A stretch of 64,000 nucleotides of DNA from Molanna angustata (GCA_963576475.1 OY754968.1:12939107-13003106), one strand, 5' to 3'. Shown: positions 35,130 to 48,497, counted from the stretch's first letter. Notes: a model not told the origin generated them from the letters alone. Numbers and translations are program-made.

Positions 35130-37205
35130 AAAAATTATACATAAATAAAGTTTTTGTGTTATTTCAAGTGGTTTTAAGTTGATACAAATTGGATTCCAAA
35201 TATTGTAGCATGGATTGAACATGAGCAACATATTTTGAAAGAAACATATAATAATACATTTTTTAATTCGGTTTTTTTGTTAATTCTATGAAAATTTTTC
35301 ATTTTATATTTTCATCAATTAAAATATAAAATGGAAAATTAAATAAAATCCATTCATTAAATTAAAAAAAAAATCATTCCAAGGTATTGTACTTCGTCTT
35401 TCTTAGCTATTTTATGTGATAATTCATATAATTACGCATTAACACTAATTGAGTTTTCCTATTTTGTTAGAAAATACATAGAAAATAATACAAGACAGCC
35501 ATTATTATTCTTGATACCAACGGCATACGTTGATTTATATTTCTCCTTATATGTACTTGTTACGTTATTTGGTTAGAAACCATTTCACTTGTTCGTTTTT
35601 AGTCATATTCAAAAGTTTTTCTTGAGTCTCCGTAAACTCAAATAATATGCTAATTTAATTCAAGAAACTTTTTCATTTTCAACTGTTTAAACATGCACTT
35701 TTCTTTTGTACGATTCACACGAGTTGAATCAAATTTTCACACAACTTCGGTTTTGAACTCGTTGAATTTTATTCGAATCTTGTAAAACTTCGGTAATATT
35801 AATATTATTATAATTTTATGCTTTGAAAGAAAACAACTGCAATATTTATAAGAGTCATCAACTCACGTATATCGAATACTTTCAGCATTGATGCAAATAC
35901 TCATAAGGTATGCTATATAAACAGTTTACATAATTCCCAATTATTTTATCAATGTTTATTGAAATATAAAAGGCCCTATTGGTATTTTTCGCTTTATACA
36001 TAAAACTAAATGTGCCTTTCCAAAGTACAATAAATAATCAATGTTAAGGGGCCATATAAACATAAACACCTCAATTACAAATCAAATCCCTCAAATATGT
36101 TAAACAGTATGTTTCTAGAAAAAATAGTATAAGTCTTTGCAACGTTTCTCTAGTGAATATTTGTCACACAATTTTAAAATTCAGCTTAAATTCACATAAG
36201 TAAACGATTAAAAATATCCTTTTTAACAGCATTTTTTTTTAAATTACTCCATAACTATGTGTCGTAGAGAAATAAATCTTTTATATGCATAAAGAGTGCA
36301 TAGAATTAAAGTGAATGACCGATAAAGTTTTTTCATTTTAACAAAGGTTTGTTCTTAAAATGCAAAAAATCAACAAATTTTGGGTTTCCGATCATTTAAA
36401 TCACGTATAAACCTTTTTTAACGCACGCCATAGTTATCCTTACTTACGCGTAACTTCATAGTGCATTGGGCGGTTTTAATATATCATGTTTTCAGTCACT
36501 AATTTTAGCGTTATATGTCCTCTTAAACCTATTGAAGCTGACTTGACAGAACATGAAATTTCACAATGTTTTCAAAATCCTTGTAATATGAGCTGAAAAT
36601 TAGTATATTGCACTAATGTTATAAAAACAGAACACTATGGACCCTCTTTTCGCTGTTTGCTATAAGTTTAAAAAAACATGTATTTTTCATATTTAAAAAT
36701 ATAAAAAAATATTCATTACATATCAAAAGTATCATTTGATATTCAGTTCAAAATACCAACGTATTATGTTTAAAATATTAACTTATGTATTTGGTAAATT
36801 CTTGTGTTATACTTCAATAATATTCTCATAGATTTTTTATTGAATATTGATAAGGACATTTTAAAAAAAACAATAGGTTGACGTAAGACGTTTGATCAAT
36901 ATATTTATGTTTGCATGTATATTGATGCAGCGATGTATTTGAGTCAAGATAAATAAAATTAGCTTTCTGTCGTCTCCACCTACTTCGTGATATTATTCAT
37001 GCATACGTTATGTTTGTATGATACGAATTAGACCAGTCTTACAAGACATTTTACAAGTACAATGAAAACAGACTGGACTCCTTTGAAAGAAAAATCTAAC
37101 GCTGAATATATGGACCTATTAACGACGGTCAAACATGGCGTAAAATATATAACACCGAGCTCTATGTACCAAGTACCAAGTACTCTGTACCAAGACATCT
37201 ACGTA
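35130..37205. other. AT-rich sequence, nothing recognised
   Basis: About 2 kb of low-complexity AT-rich sequence. No element ends or exon-like segments were supported, apart from the dispersed repeat piece at 35035-35130 just before it. Confidence 0.45.
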
Positions 37206-37209
37206 GTCA

Positions 37210-37970
37210 AGTTTATCAAACTGTAGATTTGTTCAAGAGAATTTATTTCTCTTAACATATCGACAAAGTATCAAGCCAAGATACGCGAGATTTGTATGCC
37301 AGGTCTATATTTTTCACGGTTTTTCCAACTTTTAAGTAAAAGAACATCAACTTAAAGGATATACTCATAATTCGTAGTAGAACATTTAGTGTGTCTGTAT
37401 GTTTGTGTGCGTATCTGTCCCCCCCCCCCCTTATAACTTTTAATCCGCTCAATGCACAGAGCCTAAAATTTCAGAAAATATAGAAAGTTATAGCAAATAC
37501 GAAATCTTAAATTTATTTTCATAAAATAATTTAATTTTCTATAAAAAAATAATTAAATATTCTATAAAAAATACGAACATTGTAGAAGTACCTATATCTC
37601 AATCTTTATTAAACAATTTTTATAAAAATGAATTTAGTGACGACATCATTTCATACAGTTTGTAAGGCATTATACACTACTCAATGTCTACGGGGACTCA
37701 ATAGTTTATTCCTGATTCTCAAAAAACATACATACATATTCTGGGTAGGAAATGTTTTTATCATGCTTTCTCATATTCTGGGTAGGAAAAAAAATAACTC
37801 CATGCTATCCTATCCTGACATACATATCTACATGTTTTATATAAACAAAATATCTCGAAATATTCAATTATTTGGATTTAAGTGTTTATAGTTCAGTACG
37901 TATGTATTCTTCAATAATAAATACTATCGTCATCGACATTTGGATCTCATGTGTTATATGCAACTTGTTA
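37210..37970 (+). repeat. Dispersed repeat, copy 1
   Basis: Ordered blocks: AACATATCGACAAAGTATCA, TTCGTAGTAGAACATTTAGT, a GT-rich stretch ending in twelve C bases (37419-37430), TTGTAACTTTTAATCCGCTC-like text, CAATGCACAGAGCCTAAAAT, then TTAGTGACGACATCATTTCA, TATTCTGGGTAGGAA (twice) and CATCGACATTTGGATCTCAT. The same order occurs at 52080-53140, and in parts at 62860 and 63750. No protein was recognised. Confidence 0.7.
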
Positions 37971-37984
37971 AGATTAACAGACTA

Positions 37985-38225
37985 CGCTGGTTGAAAAATT
38001 TACACCGTATGGATGATCTGGATTGATTTCTGCAAAATGGATGTTGTCTAATGACCTAACCGGTAGAAGAAGCGTAGGAAACCCTAAACTACCATAGTTG
38101 GACGGACGGACGCTGTCGCGGATTGTCGGGCTATAGAGCAGCAGAACTGGAAATTGGCAGCCAATGATAGAGCAGTATGGAAAAGATTCTTGGAGGCAGC
38201 TAGGACCCATCAAGAGTTGTATCGG
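37985..38225 (+). pseudogene. LINE reverse transcriptase 3' end (frameshifted)
   Basis: Pieces in different plus frames read INRLRWLKNLHRMDDLD, then WTDGRCRGLSGYRAAE, then AANDRAVWKRFLEAARTHQE. This is the C-terminal tail pattern of RTE/CR1-like reverse transcriptases (RLRW-GH-RM ... W---VWKR--EAA). Multiple frameshifts and stops make it non-functional. Confidence 0.65.
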
Positions 38226-38769
38226 TGAGGATGACGATGATGATGTTTGTATAATGAAAATTAAAATTCTAGTTGTGTATTCTACGAAAAATAATATCTT
38301 TATTATCATCCTATTGATAGCTTCCACACAATTATTGGGTATTTTCGTTCTGAGTCAATTTCGCAACACTTTTTTAATGATGGCCTAGATTAAATTATAT
38401 AAACCGCTCAACTTCTTAAACTTTTCTAATTAATGTAAAGTAAATTTAATTAAAAGATAGCAAACCGTTTCGAAGGAATTCGAAGAGACAAAAGTTAGGA
38501 ATTTTATTGAAAAAATATAAAACTTTTAATTTTTCTTCCCATACTTTTTCTCAAACTTAAATGTATTTGTTTTTTGTCTGTTTAAGTTTAATCTACTAAG
38601 AAACTCAAGCGAAATTAGTAATTTACAAGATTTTTAAAATTAATTTTTGTCATACAAAATAAAATAAAATATACACTATACGAGCAGGCTATCACGCCAT
38701 GACCACTTTCTTTTATTTTTTTATTTCATACAGGTTCGTCAGTTATCTATGCCCATTTCGCATAGTAAA

Positions 38770-39258
38770 ATTAATATTAATGGAATATATTTTTTAATTG
38801 CATATACGCAAACATGCAATTAAAAAATATATTAGATTTACATACACATTGGTACATGTAGGTAAACATACCAAAAATGAAATGATATTTCTGGCGCAGT
38901 TCAGAGGTGAGATCTGTACGAGACACTGTCACGTCCGTCACCTCATTTACAAGGACTGTTGCTTTCATTGTTTACAAATAAATCAACTTCTCAATGGATG
39001 GCGTTACAAAAAGATTTCTTCGTTACCTCATAGATGGCAATAGTATAATTCCGTATTATTCAGGTAAAATTTTTACACTTATTCAAATATATAGAAATTT
39101 CAAAAAATTATCAATAAAGACATAATTGGTGAACGTTTCGCAAGCGCATAAAGTGATAACGTAAACCAGCCAATGACGGGTCGTAAGCCCTGTAGGTGCC
39201 TGAGTTTCTGGATCTTCTATAATATCCCAACTTCGTCTCTATTGAGATGTTACTGTCA
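38770..39258. mobile_element. MITE (TCTCAATAGAGACGAAG family), one arm intact
   Basis: The right arm CCCAACTTCGTCTCTATTGA lies at 39225. The interior matches 16903-17200 (GTCACCTCATTTACAAGGAC, AAGCGCATAAAGTGATAACG). The left edge is a 20-bp perfect palindromic pair (AATATATTTTTTAATTGCAT and its inverse, 38784-38834) in place of the standard arm. Confidence 0.7.
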
Positions 39259-39474
39259 ATAAAAAATAATGATAATAATAATGATCTCTGTTTAATAATG
39301 ACAAAATATGTATTTTTAAGACTGTTCTTGTAGCGTTAAAGAAAATAACGATAGTAAGAGATATTATGATTGAACTCCATGAATTAATCGACGGACTAAA
39401 GTATCAGGAGAACACTCTGCACATAAAGCATTGCTGTATAAAACATGCTCAGTCATAATCATCTTCATTAATCG

Positions 39475-39690
39475 GCCTTCGTGGCTAAGTTGGTTGGGTA
39501 TCTGACTGCTGATCCAAAGGTCCCGGGTTCGATTCCCGGTAGAAACACAGTTTTTAATTGTGTTTTCAGTCTGGATCTGTGAGACGATTTATATCGTAAG
39601 TCTCCAGAATATGGCAACTTGTTATTGGATGCGTGTTAAATAAATATTTGACATAGTACCTGTTAGTTGCCCGAGAAGCAACTAAAAAAA
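39475..39690 (+). mobile_element. tRNA-derived SINE, full length
   Basis: The head GGCCTTCGTGGCTAAGTTGG (A box) and GGTTCGATTCC (B box) could direct RNA polymerase III. The body CAGTCTGGATCTGTGAGACG, CTCCAGAATATGGCAACTTG and GACATAGTACCTGTTAG leads to an A-rich AAAAAAATAAAT tail. Confidence 0.85.
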
Positions 39691-40039
39691 TAAATTAATT
39701 AATTTGTTAAATAAATTAGCTCGACAGCCTCAGCTTGGCCTTAGCTGAATCCAGCAATCTCTTTCATTCTCGCCTTTCTGAATCCTTGGTTTTCCATTTA
39801 CAAAAATATGGTTAGTAAACACTGCAAATACTTAGATATTTAATTTATCAACTATGGAATGTGCTCTTCTGAAATAAGGATTATTTAAAAATAGCTCAGA
39901 GCTTCCGAAAGTGGACATTTTTTTTCCTTGTTTTGATATGAATATCATTTACAGGTTCTTTTATAAGACCAATCTTTTCTTGGCCGGCATTACTTTTTCA
40001 TTTGAACACAAGGTACAAAACAAAGTTCTTCGATTAAAT

Positions 40040-40255
40040 TTGTCGGCCTTCGTGGCTCAGTTGGATAGGTATCTGACTGTAGATTCAATGGTCCCGGGTT
40101 CGATTCCCGGTGAAGAAATGTTTTTTATTGCGTTTTCAGTCTGGATCTGTGAGACGATTAATATCACAAGTCTCTAGAATGTGGCAACTTGTTATTGGGT
40201 GCGTGTTAAATTAATATTTGACATAGTACCTGTAAGTTGCCCGAAAAGGAATCTT
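40040..40255 (+). mobile_element. tRNA-derived SINE, full length
   Basis: Same family as 39475: GTCGGCCTTCGTGGCTCAGT (A box), TCCCGGGTTCGATTCCCGG (B box), the GTCTGGATCTGTGAGACG body and a GTAAGTTGCCCGAAAAGG end. It lies only ~350 bp from its sibling. A short open frame runs through it but is not a gene. Confidence 0.85.
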
Positions 40256-40259
40256 TCGC

Positions 40260-42050
40260 CATATAATTTTGGTTGTAGGTAAAAAATAAAATATCTAATT
40301 TATTGCAATAAAATTTTTCTTCATTACTCCAAAGTATCTATATGCTATTTTTTAATATTTATGTAGTAAGAAAAGAGCAAAAAAATGTATAGCGAAATGT
40401 GTTTTTTCGTTAATTTATTGTTAAAATAAAACATAGGTACCTACCTAGGGTTTTTCATAATTAAATTTAAAGATAAAACTTTGTCTTTAAAGATAAATCT
40501 TTAAATTTAATTTGTTAAATATGAACCACAAAGTTAACATTCAAACATTTGAAAATATTTTTCATAATTGATTACGAGTGAATGTAAGTAACTAACTTAA
40601 AGCAAATAAAATAAATATATAATTATATTATAACTATCTAGTTTATTTTCTCTGTCTATTCTCTTGGGATGACCCGAAAAGGATAAATCGATACCCTCAC
40701 TCATGTTTCGGGGGTTAAAAAAGGAAAACAGTAAATTTATTCAGAGTACAGGGACCGCGTAATGACAAAATACATTTTGTAAAACAAAAAAGTTGTTTGT
40801 AGGTCATTTGTATAACAGGTAGGGTAAGGAAGTAACTGCTTAGTTCTCTTTTAATAAATCGTTTACATGTCATTTGCTAAAAAAAGTCCGTAACCTTAAA
40901 AATAACCAATTTAAGGGTTTTTTATACATAAAATTCATCAAGCTGTACTCCTGTTCGGGATACGCAGAACCGAACTCTAGATTCATTTGTTGAAACGAAT
41001 ATTTCTCGCTTCATTCATGTAAATGCATCGTCTCATACATGTTCTTCTAATATTTTGAGTTCAAACTTTACCCCGTTCAATTGAAAAGTGAACAATTATG
41101 CTGATATGAGTTCTAATGCCAGCAAATATTTTACATTGTTTACTTACAAATCCTGGGCAGTTAATAATATGTTGAAAATCTAGACACAAAATTGAATAAA
41201 TACAAATGATTATGAGAATTTTGGCAATTACAGAAGAAAGCTTTTATAACTGAGAACATAGCAATTATAATATAACAATAAGTCGACGAGATTTTATGTA
41301 TTAAATTATATTAGATAGTTTGGTCACATGGGGGCCAAATGACGACACAAGGAAAGTAATTGATGTAATTAAAAGAATGAAAGTTAACACTTTAAGGTAG
41401 TTTGACCACTTGGGAAGAATGACTGAGAAACGCCTGACAAAGAAAATAAATATATAATGCGGACAAGAATGGAATTAGAAGTTGGGGCTGATCACGAAAA
41501 AGATGACTCGTCCATATGTGAACAACATTCTGAAAATGCAAGAAGTCTGAACAACAGACGAATATGTATGAGACAATGCAAGAATGTTGATGAGGCGATG
41601 GATCCGTGCCAGGATAGAAAAATGTGACATTCGGTTTTCTTTACCTACCCCGATAGAAAAATGATGTGATAGTACATGTATACACATATATACATTTTTC
41701 TGGGTGTTTACTCTTTTGATGAACATCTGAACTTGTAAATAATCACAAAAAAAAAACATTTTTGACTTGTAACAAAGTTAGATATATAAAGATAATTTTC
41801 AATATCTTCTTTCATGTAAATCTTTAGACGACATAATGAATGAAATGAATGTTGTTCAGGCGCCACTATTCATCTTGTAAGAGATACGCCATGACGAGTG
41901 AAAATATGTATTAAAAATAGTTTATTCCCCGAGGTATTATGTATGATTAACATTTTTTTTACGAAGAAGAAGAAAATGTTCACATTCGCATTGCCTGCTT
42001 AGTGATGAAATTTATCGTCACCATTTTTTTACGAATATCGAAAGAGTTCC
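40260..42050. other. Mostly unrecognised sequence with a LINE scrap
   Basis: Near 41395-41460 a plus-strand scrap reads FDHLGRMTEKRLTKKIN, a remnant of an RT tail. CCTACCCCGATAGAAA near 41645 and TGTTCGGGATACGCAG near 40953 belong to a dispersed lepidopteran-type repeat. TAGGTACCTACCTAGG lies near 40433. No intact gene. Confidence 0.45.
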
Positions 42051-42055
42051 CTGAA

Positions 42056-42211
42056 GGGCTAGCCAAGATGCAAAAAACGAAAACGTTGACGCTAAACGTT
42101 ATTTTTTTTGTATGGGATTTGACGTTTGATAACGTTTGATAACGTCAAATCCCATACAAAAAAAATAACGTTCAGCGTCAACGTTTTCGTTTTTTGCATC
42201 TTGGCTAGCCC
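42056..42211. repeat. Near-perfect foldback palindrome, ~73-bp arms
   Basis: GGGCTAGCCAAGATGCAAAA...GTATGGGATTTGACGTTT is mirrored as AAACGT-CAAATCCCATAC...TTTTGCATCTTGGCTAGCCC. Only one mismatch was noticed (GCTAAACG versus CGTTCAGC), and the loop is about 10 bases. Such a structure would extrude a long hairpin. A recently inserted foldback MITE is the simplest reading. Confidence 0.9.
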
Positions 42212-42214
42212 TCC

Positions 42215-45200
42215 TGGAGACAGTTTATAACTAACTTCTTTCGTAGAAATTTTGAAAAATGAAAACACTGAGGAAATTTGAAATTCATCGCTTTACTTCA
42301 AAACTTGATTTAACAAAATGGAAAATATTTCGCACGATGCTTAATCATATTCCCTAATTACTATTCAACTAGCGTCTTCTGTTTGTAATTAAGACTTTTA
42401 TACCCTTTGGTATTCAAATCATTAAAAGTATAATTGCTAAGAGTATATAGGATACTAACTGAAAATAATTTTAAAATTTCGTAAATATTTTCAAAAAAAA
42501 GTGATTCCATTTCATTAACAAAATGTTAAAATATTTTGGATCCATATTTGAGAATTTAAAGTAAAAACACTTAACACATAATCTTTGTGAAAAAGTTGTA
42601 AGGAAACTATTTTTCTTCTTCTACAATTATTATTATTATCAGTGGCTATTTTTAATGTGAGTGCATTGGTGGTATCATCCAAAGAATTTATCAATCTACC
42701 ATCACTATAACATTGTATATTATCGCACGACTCATTCGCATACATAATAAAGAGTATAGGTCAATGTGTGCTTCCTCGGGGAACGCCTTATTTGGTATCT
42801 CGTATTTCACTTGTGTGCTTTGCTAGTGCAGCTTCCTGTTTCCGTTCATTTATATATGTGCTAAACCAATTCAAAGCTACGTCCTGTATCAGAAATATTT
42901 ACAGTTTAGTGAGTAAAATTGGAAGACACATCGTATCAAATGCTATTTTATGTTTCTAACTATACCATTATATTCTTGTATCTCTGCCAAAGTTTTATAT
43001 AATCATTTTAATGCTTACATAAAACAAATTTCCAATATAAAAAAAACATTTTTTATGTATGTTCTTTAATTTTTTTTCGGTTAAGCTAATATTGTATTAT
43101 GAAGTTATTTGGGTTTATACGTGGCAATATGTTGGGTATCTTTTGATACATTTTGCGATTTTGTAATTATCAAATATCATTAACGTTAATATATAAAGTT
43201 GAATTCAACTCTTTCAGATTCGAAATTTTAAAGAGCAAAAAAAAAACAAAATTATGTCAAAAAAATCTTTGTTAATCGACTTTCCCTTTTGGATGTCTCA
43301 ATATAAAATTCAGTATAATATATGACTAGTTAATTTACTTGGTACAATCGATCAACACACACATATTCTTTTTATTAATTCCCTATATTTACAAAAATGA
43401 ACATTGCTTTGACTGGTACTTGTCTTACTAGGATTATATCCCGGGATGAGATAGGCACATTACAAAAATAAAAATATACTAAAAATACAACAAACAAATA
43501 AAATAAAATAAAAGCCATCGAACATACAATAAGCTCAACAACAATTAAGATCTACAGTACACATTATTTTCAAGGAAATATATATTCTTACACAGAAACG
43601 AATTGTCTTTATTACATTAATCTGTCAGACATTGTATTGGAGTTTTCGGGATTTGCTATTTTAAGTTTCCAAAAATTTCACAACTAAATTGTTGGGTACC
43701 AACCCAACCCACTGACATACACAAACCCGTTTACCTACTTGAAGAGATCTCGTTTGGTAATCGTTTCACTGTCATAGAAAGACATCCTTGTAAATAAAAT
43801 AAGCGAAGAAAAATAAACGTAGATGAAACGTTTTTTGAGTGCTCGTAATTTTCTACATGTAACAGTAGGTATCCATACTTCAGTTGTGTCTCTATTAAAA
43901 GGTCATAGGTTGATATCACTTCATCAACGTACACTCTTGTTGTCAAGCACCTATACGAGTATGAGGTTACTTTGATTATAAACGAGTACTTCTATATTTA
44001 CTTGATCTATTCTATACTTCATAAATCGATAGTGAATATAAGACCAAATTATTGATATAATATCAACTCAATAATGACATATACAGAGCTGTTAAGTGAT
44101 ATTTTTTAATACCGACAACTCTGAAAAATTTTCCTAGCACAATCATTTTACCCAGCATTTGGTTTAACTAATAAAGTTGCGAATAAGAAAAATCTCGATT
44201 ATTTCATGGAATTCAATCATAATATCTCTTCTTATCGTTATTTTATTATGGCACAAGATACCACAATAATATTAAAAATACATATTTTGTTATGATAAAA
44301 CAGTGTTATTTTCAATATACATAAGTAGGTACCTACTCGTGGGTTCTTCGATCTAAAAGAACATAAAATATACCTTTCGATCCATAAAACATTTATTTAC
44401 TTTTTTTTATTTTAAAAGATGCGTGGTAGCAGAGCGGTTACCACCGTAGCGGTCGGGTGTTCGAAAAAAAAATCAGAAAGACCAGCATATAGTTCCAACA
44501 ACTGATTCATATTTTGATTTCATTCAATTTTTAATTTGACATATTACTAAATTAATTATATTTTTTATAATATTATTCGTTAAAATAATCTACATAATTC
44601 GATAATTACCAACCCCTCTAGGTATTTGGAGAATATGATGATTATATGTATATAACGAAATAAATAATCGATTCAGCAAAAAATGTCTTAATACGTTAGG
44701 ATATAATGGAATTAAACATAAAAATAAAATACTTTCTCAATATTGTAGACAACTTCCCAGGCGAGGCGATCTTTTTGCCTTAACTTAATTATTTTGTAAA
44801 ACTGAAGGAGTGTGTTTAGTATTAATTTTATAATTTAATTTTGTCTTACTAGATATAGGAATTCTACTAAGTTTGGAGCTAATTAAAATGACAATTAAAA
44901 TAATTGAATTGTTTAATTATTTTTGCGAACTATCTTGATATAATTATGATGAAATTAAAATAATAGAATTCATCAATTATTTTTCTGATGGGACATCTCC
45001 AACCATTAGACCAAGAAATTAATGGCACGATCATGAGAACGATATTCTGATATTATAAAGAAATGTTTCGCTTCGCGTACACCAAATCCGTCGTCGGCCG
45101 AAGTACGAATTCGGCAGATCGAAACTAACGTATGCAAAAGAAAGAGAGTGCGTACCCGCTACAGCCGATATCGTCCAATGATGACCGACAATTACCGATC

Positions 45201-45790
45201 AACAGACAAAACCGACCTTATTAGGATTTCTTGAGAGTGTGCCGATCATTGTCGACTACATATTCCACTTAGGCATGTTTATTTCAATCTCAAAATGAAT
45301 TTTATAGAAATAATTAGTTGTATTCATTGATAAGACATACCTACGTTTGACTGCATTATATGTATTTCTTTATTTATTCATTCACAAAATAGTATCTAAG
45401 TATCAGCATCAAGTATCAGTATAAGCATATTTTTTTTTCCTTTTTTTATTTATTTATTTATTTTCAACATTATTTAATTTATACAAGATCACATTTAAAT
45501 AAATAAATAAATAAAAAAGGTATTTTAAATCAAACAAATGATTTGGTCTACGTATATATTTTTTCCTGAATCCAGGACGACCGTTTCAGCTTATTAATTA
45601 TTATGGAATTCTACATATTCAACACCGTCAGTATTGACAAAATTAAAAAACCAAAATTGAATTTGTTTTGAATTTCAATCTGGTTTGGTTTTGAATCTGT
45701 GATGGTATATTGATCACCACCTTAGGATTAGGATATATTGTGCTATTCATTCGTTGGTTTTGTGTTATATGTAAATACATATAATTATGT
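42215..45790. other. AT-rich sequence with a GC-richer island
   Basis: No gene was supported. Noted: a block at about 44190-44290 that is an inverted relative of 39300-39395 (GATATTATGATTGAA). A tRNA-like scrap GCGTGGTAGCAGAGCGGTTA lies at about 44421, possibly a SINE head. A GC-richer, unrepeated island lies at about 45060-45270 (CCGTCGTCGGCCGAAGTACG) of unknown nature. TTTATTTATTTA / AAATAAATAAAT inverted low-complexity pairs lie at 45440-45520. Confidence 0.45.
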
Positions 45791-45795
45791 TTTTT

Positions 45796-45935
45796 TTGAC
45801 AAATTTTTAAAATCTCAATAAAGACGAAGTTGGAATTTTATAGAAGAACCAGGAACTCAAGGCACCTACAGCTTGCTCAACGTTCATCAATTATGCCTTC
45901 TTATTGAGTTCTATGTATTTTAATAATGAGTATTA
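45796..45935 (+). mobile_element. MITE (TCTCAATAGAGACGAAG family), deleted copy
   Basis: It starts TTGACAAATTTTTAAAATCT then CAATAAAGACGAAGTTGGAA. It jumps from GGCACCTACAGC directly to TTGCTCAACGTTCATCAATT, so it has lost the block between, and ends without the second arm. Confidence 0.7.
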
Positions 45936-46074
45936 ACAGATCGTTTGAATATAGGACATTTATGTCTTAGTTTCAATGACATAATATATTGTGTCTTTGT
46001 TTCAATGTATAGATATCTACCCTAATATTTTTTTCAAATGAATTTGGGATATTTTATAGACGAAGTCAAGTTCA

Positions 46075-46868
46075 GTCAGTGCAAACAGCCGAGATGAAGA
46101 TGCTTAGGGCAATCTGCACCGAAGACAAGGACTCCTTCTGGCGTGGAAGCACCAGTTACAGAAAGGATGCCTAGTTCTTAGTGTGAATAAAACACAGTGT
46201 ATGGCTTGCAATGTTCCTCACACAAACACTGACCCAATTGTAATCTATATGCAGCAAGAAACGAGATGTGATAAGTAAAAGTGTTTCGGGAACATGATTC
46301 GTGAATCTGGAGGCCTAGAAATCAACATTCAGCACCGCAATGCCGCAGCCTGGCTTAAATGGAGAAAAGTGACAGGTGTCACTGTGACAGGCGAATACCA
46401 GTAAATATTTTCATCTTTACTGGTATTGGCATGGCCATTTCTACAAGACAATGATCAGACCGGTGCTGATACATGGTAGCAAGACCTGGGCCGTCACACG
46501 AAGGCACGTTCAGTCAGTGCAAACAGCCGAGATGACGATGCTTAGGTGGATGTGAGGAGTCACAAGGAGAGATAAAATCAGTAATGAATGTGTGAGAAAT
46601 AGCCTGAGCGTACCTGATGTCTCCGATAACTTGATGGAAAGTAGGCCGAGGTGATTCGGATATATTCGAAGAAAATTGACAGAAACAGGATGTAACACTG
46701 CACTGGATTATCGAGTTCTCGAAAGACCAAAAGGGCGTCCCAAAAGACTATGGAAGAGCTTGTTGGTGGAGGATATGCGGGTATGCTCTTAGGACAATGC
46801 TCAGGAAAGGACGAAGTGGAGGAGCGCAGAATGGAGAGCTGATCCCACCCCCATGTGGTATTAAAGCT
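46075..46868 (+). pseudogene. RTE-like LINE reverse transcriptase remnant
   Basis: Several plus-frame pieces show the tail of an RTE-type reverse transcriptase: LVLSVNKTQCMACNVPHTN, GLEINIQHRNAAAWLKWRKV, QSVQTAEMTMLRWM, ISNECVRNSLSVPDVSDNLM and GRPKRLWKSLLVEDMRVCS. A short earlier piece (46075-46110) repeats the SVQTAEM motif, so two copies or a rearrangement are present. Many frameshifts and stops make it dead. Confidence 0.8.
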
Positions 46869-47470
46869 AAGGAGAAGAGAGAGTTGTCTTTGTATAATGA
46901 GATCGACAATCTCAATTCCACGGAATGTTTGTGGAATAATTTTATTGGTGTACATATTCGCCAAAAATAATTTGTTTTATAAATTTGATAAAATTTTAAA
47001 TAAAAACAATTGTACTATTTACCCACAGAATATTAATTTTATTCTAAACATGAACATTTTGAATGAAACATGCTAAGATAAACGTCTCTCTTTCTTTCAA
47101 TGCCAACGACGGTATTATACATTTCCAAAAAAGTTTATACAACTTTGAGAAAATCCCATGACGGTATTATTTTTTTTTTCAAAGAATTTCCTGCACTGAA
47201 TACAAAATCAAATCGGTGGACTGAGACCCTTTTTATCGCAGTGTTACGGGTTCGTGTCTTCTATTAGTACACCCAAGGGCTGTATTGACCTCAAATTAAG
47301 GATTTTAAATGGTATTTTTCTAATGCAAACAACTATTTATCTTTGTAAATAAATAAACGTGCAAAATAGGTACGAAATTCCAAGCATTCATTTAAATGCT
47401 TCCAGAAACAAACGTTTAAATGTTAAGAATCTTTATCCGTTTAAACAGATTTATCGACAAATTATACATA

Positions 47471-47600
47471 AATTTGGAATGGTAAAATTAAGCCAAAGTT
47501 TTCAGTTCTACTACTTTAATGACACTGATGACCGAAACTCGTCAGTGTCATTAAAGTAGTAGAACTGTAAATTTTGGTTTTATTTTACCATACCAAATTT
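47471..47600. repeat. Foldback palindrome, ~55-bp arms
   Basis: CAGTTCTACTACTTTAATGA lies left and TCATTAAAGTAGTAGAACTG right of a ~10-base loop. Outward the arms continue as AATTTGGAATGGTAAAAT and ATTTTACCATACCAAATT with some mismatches. Confidence 0.85.
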
Positions 47601-47784
47601 ATTTACTATTTGCAATGGAGTTCTACCGAGATATAAGCGAAAACTTAGTATTGAGCTGTATTTTAATGACTAAATAATGATTGAAAATACATTTTTATTT
47701 TATGCAGTTGCATCTAATTGCCAAACTATTTATTGAAGATGTATATTCTCATGACATGGCTGTATAATACCTACACAGGGACGT

Positions 47785-48300
47785 TCTTAGCATCTTTTCT
47801 TCAGCCCTCCTTCATCCAGTAATGGACACAGGCCTCCCTTTGAGACCTCCACAGCTCCCGATCTTGGGCAGACCGCATATATCCGCCTCCAGCCACTAGT
47901 TTAATATCACCAAACCACCTTGTTTGAGGGTTTCCAAAACTTTTTTCTTCTTTTTCTAGGTCGCCATTCTAGCATTTTCTTAGTCCATCTGGAGTCTATG
48001 GTTCGGGCGACATGCCCAGTCCAGCTCCACTTTTGCTTGACAAACCTTTTGGACAACGTCGATTTTTTGGTTTTCTCTCTTATCCACAAGTTAGTTTTTC
48101 TATCTCTTAATGAAATACCCAGCATTCTCATTTCCATGGCTCCCTGTGTTTCTGCTTAATTTCGTAGCATTTTGTTTGTTAACACAAAAGTTTCACAGCC
48201 ATACGTCAGTATCGGAAGAACGCAAGCGTCAAAGACTTTCTTTTTAAGATAATTAGCGTACTTCGAAAACTTGAGGATGTATGAGAGTTTACCAAAGACG
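47785..48300 (-). pseudogene. RTE-type LINE reverse transcriptase 3' end (broken)
   Basis: On the minus strand the pieces read MEMRMLGISLRDRKTNLWIR, FVKQKWSWTGHVARTIDSRW and KKMLEWRPRKRRKKFWKPS. After a frameshift come NPQTRWFGDIKLVAGGG, RSAQDRELWRSQRG and HYWMKEG near the end. This is a characteristic LINE RT tail, from a different subfamily than 46075. Confidence 0.85.
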
Positions 48301-48497
48301 GCCCATGCTAAACCTCTTCTTGTAAACCATGTACTTTATATCTTTGATGTTATTTTAAACGATTTGTGTGGGTATCATATCGTAAAAAATGAATAGTTTA
48401 ACACACGGGATAGGAAAAAGAAAAATGTAACACTCTTTTTCTTATAATACAATACTTTAAAATTTAAAATTACAAAACTTAAAAAAAAATTTTTTTA

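Noticed and set aside
39475..40120. tRNA genes
   Set aside because: A and B boxes are present, but the acceptor stems do not close and the heads are fused to a SINE body repeated elsewhere.
46510..46964. Minus-strand open frames over the LINE remnant
   Set aside because: The plus strand carries the recognisable reverse-transcriptase tail. The minus frames show no motif.
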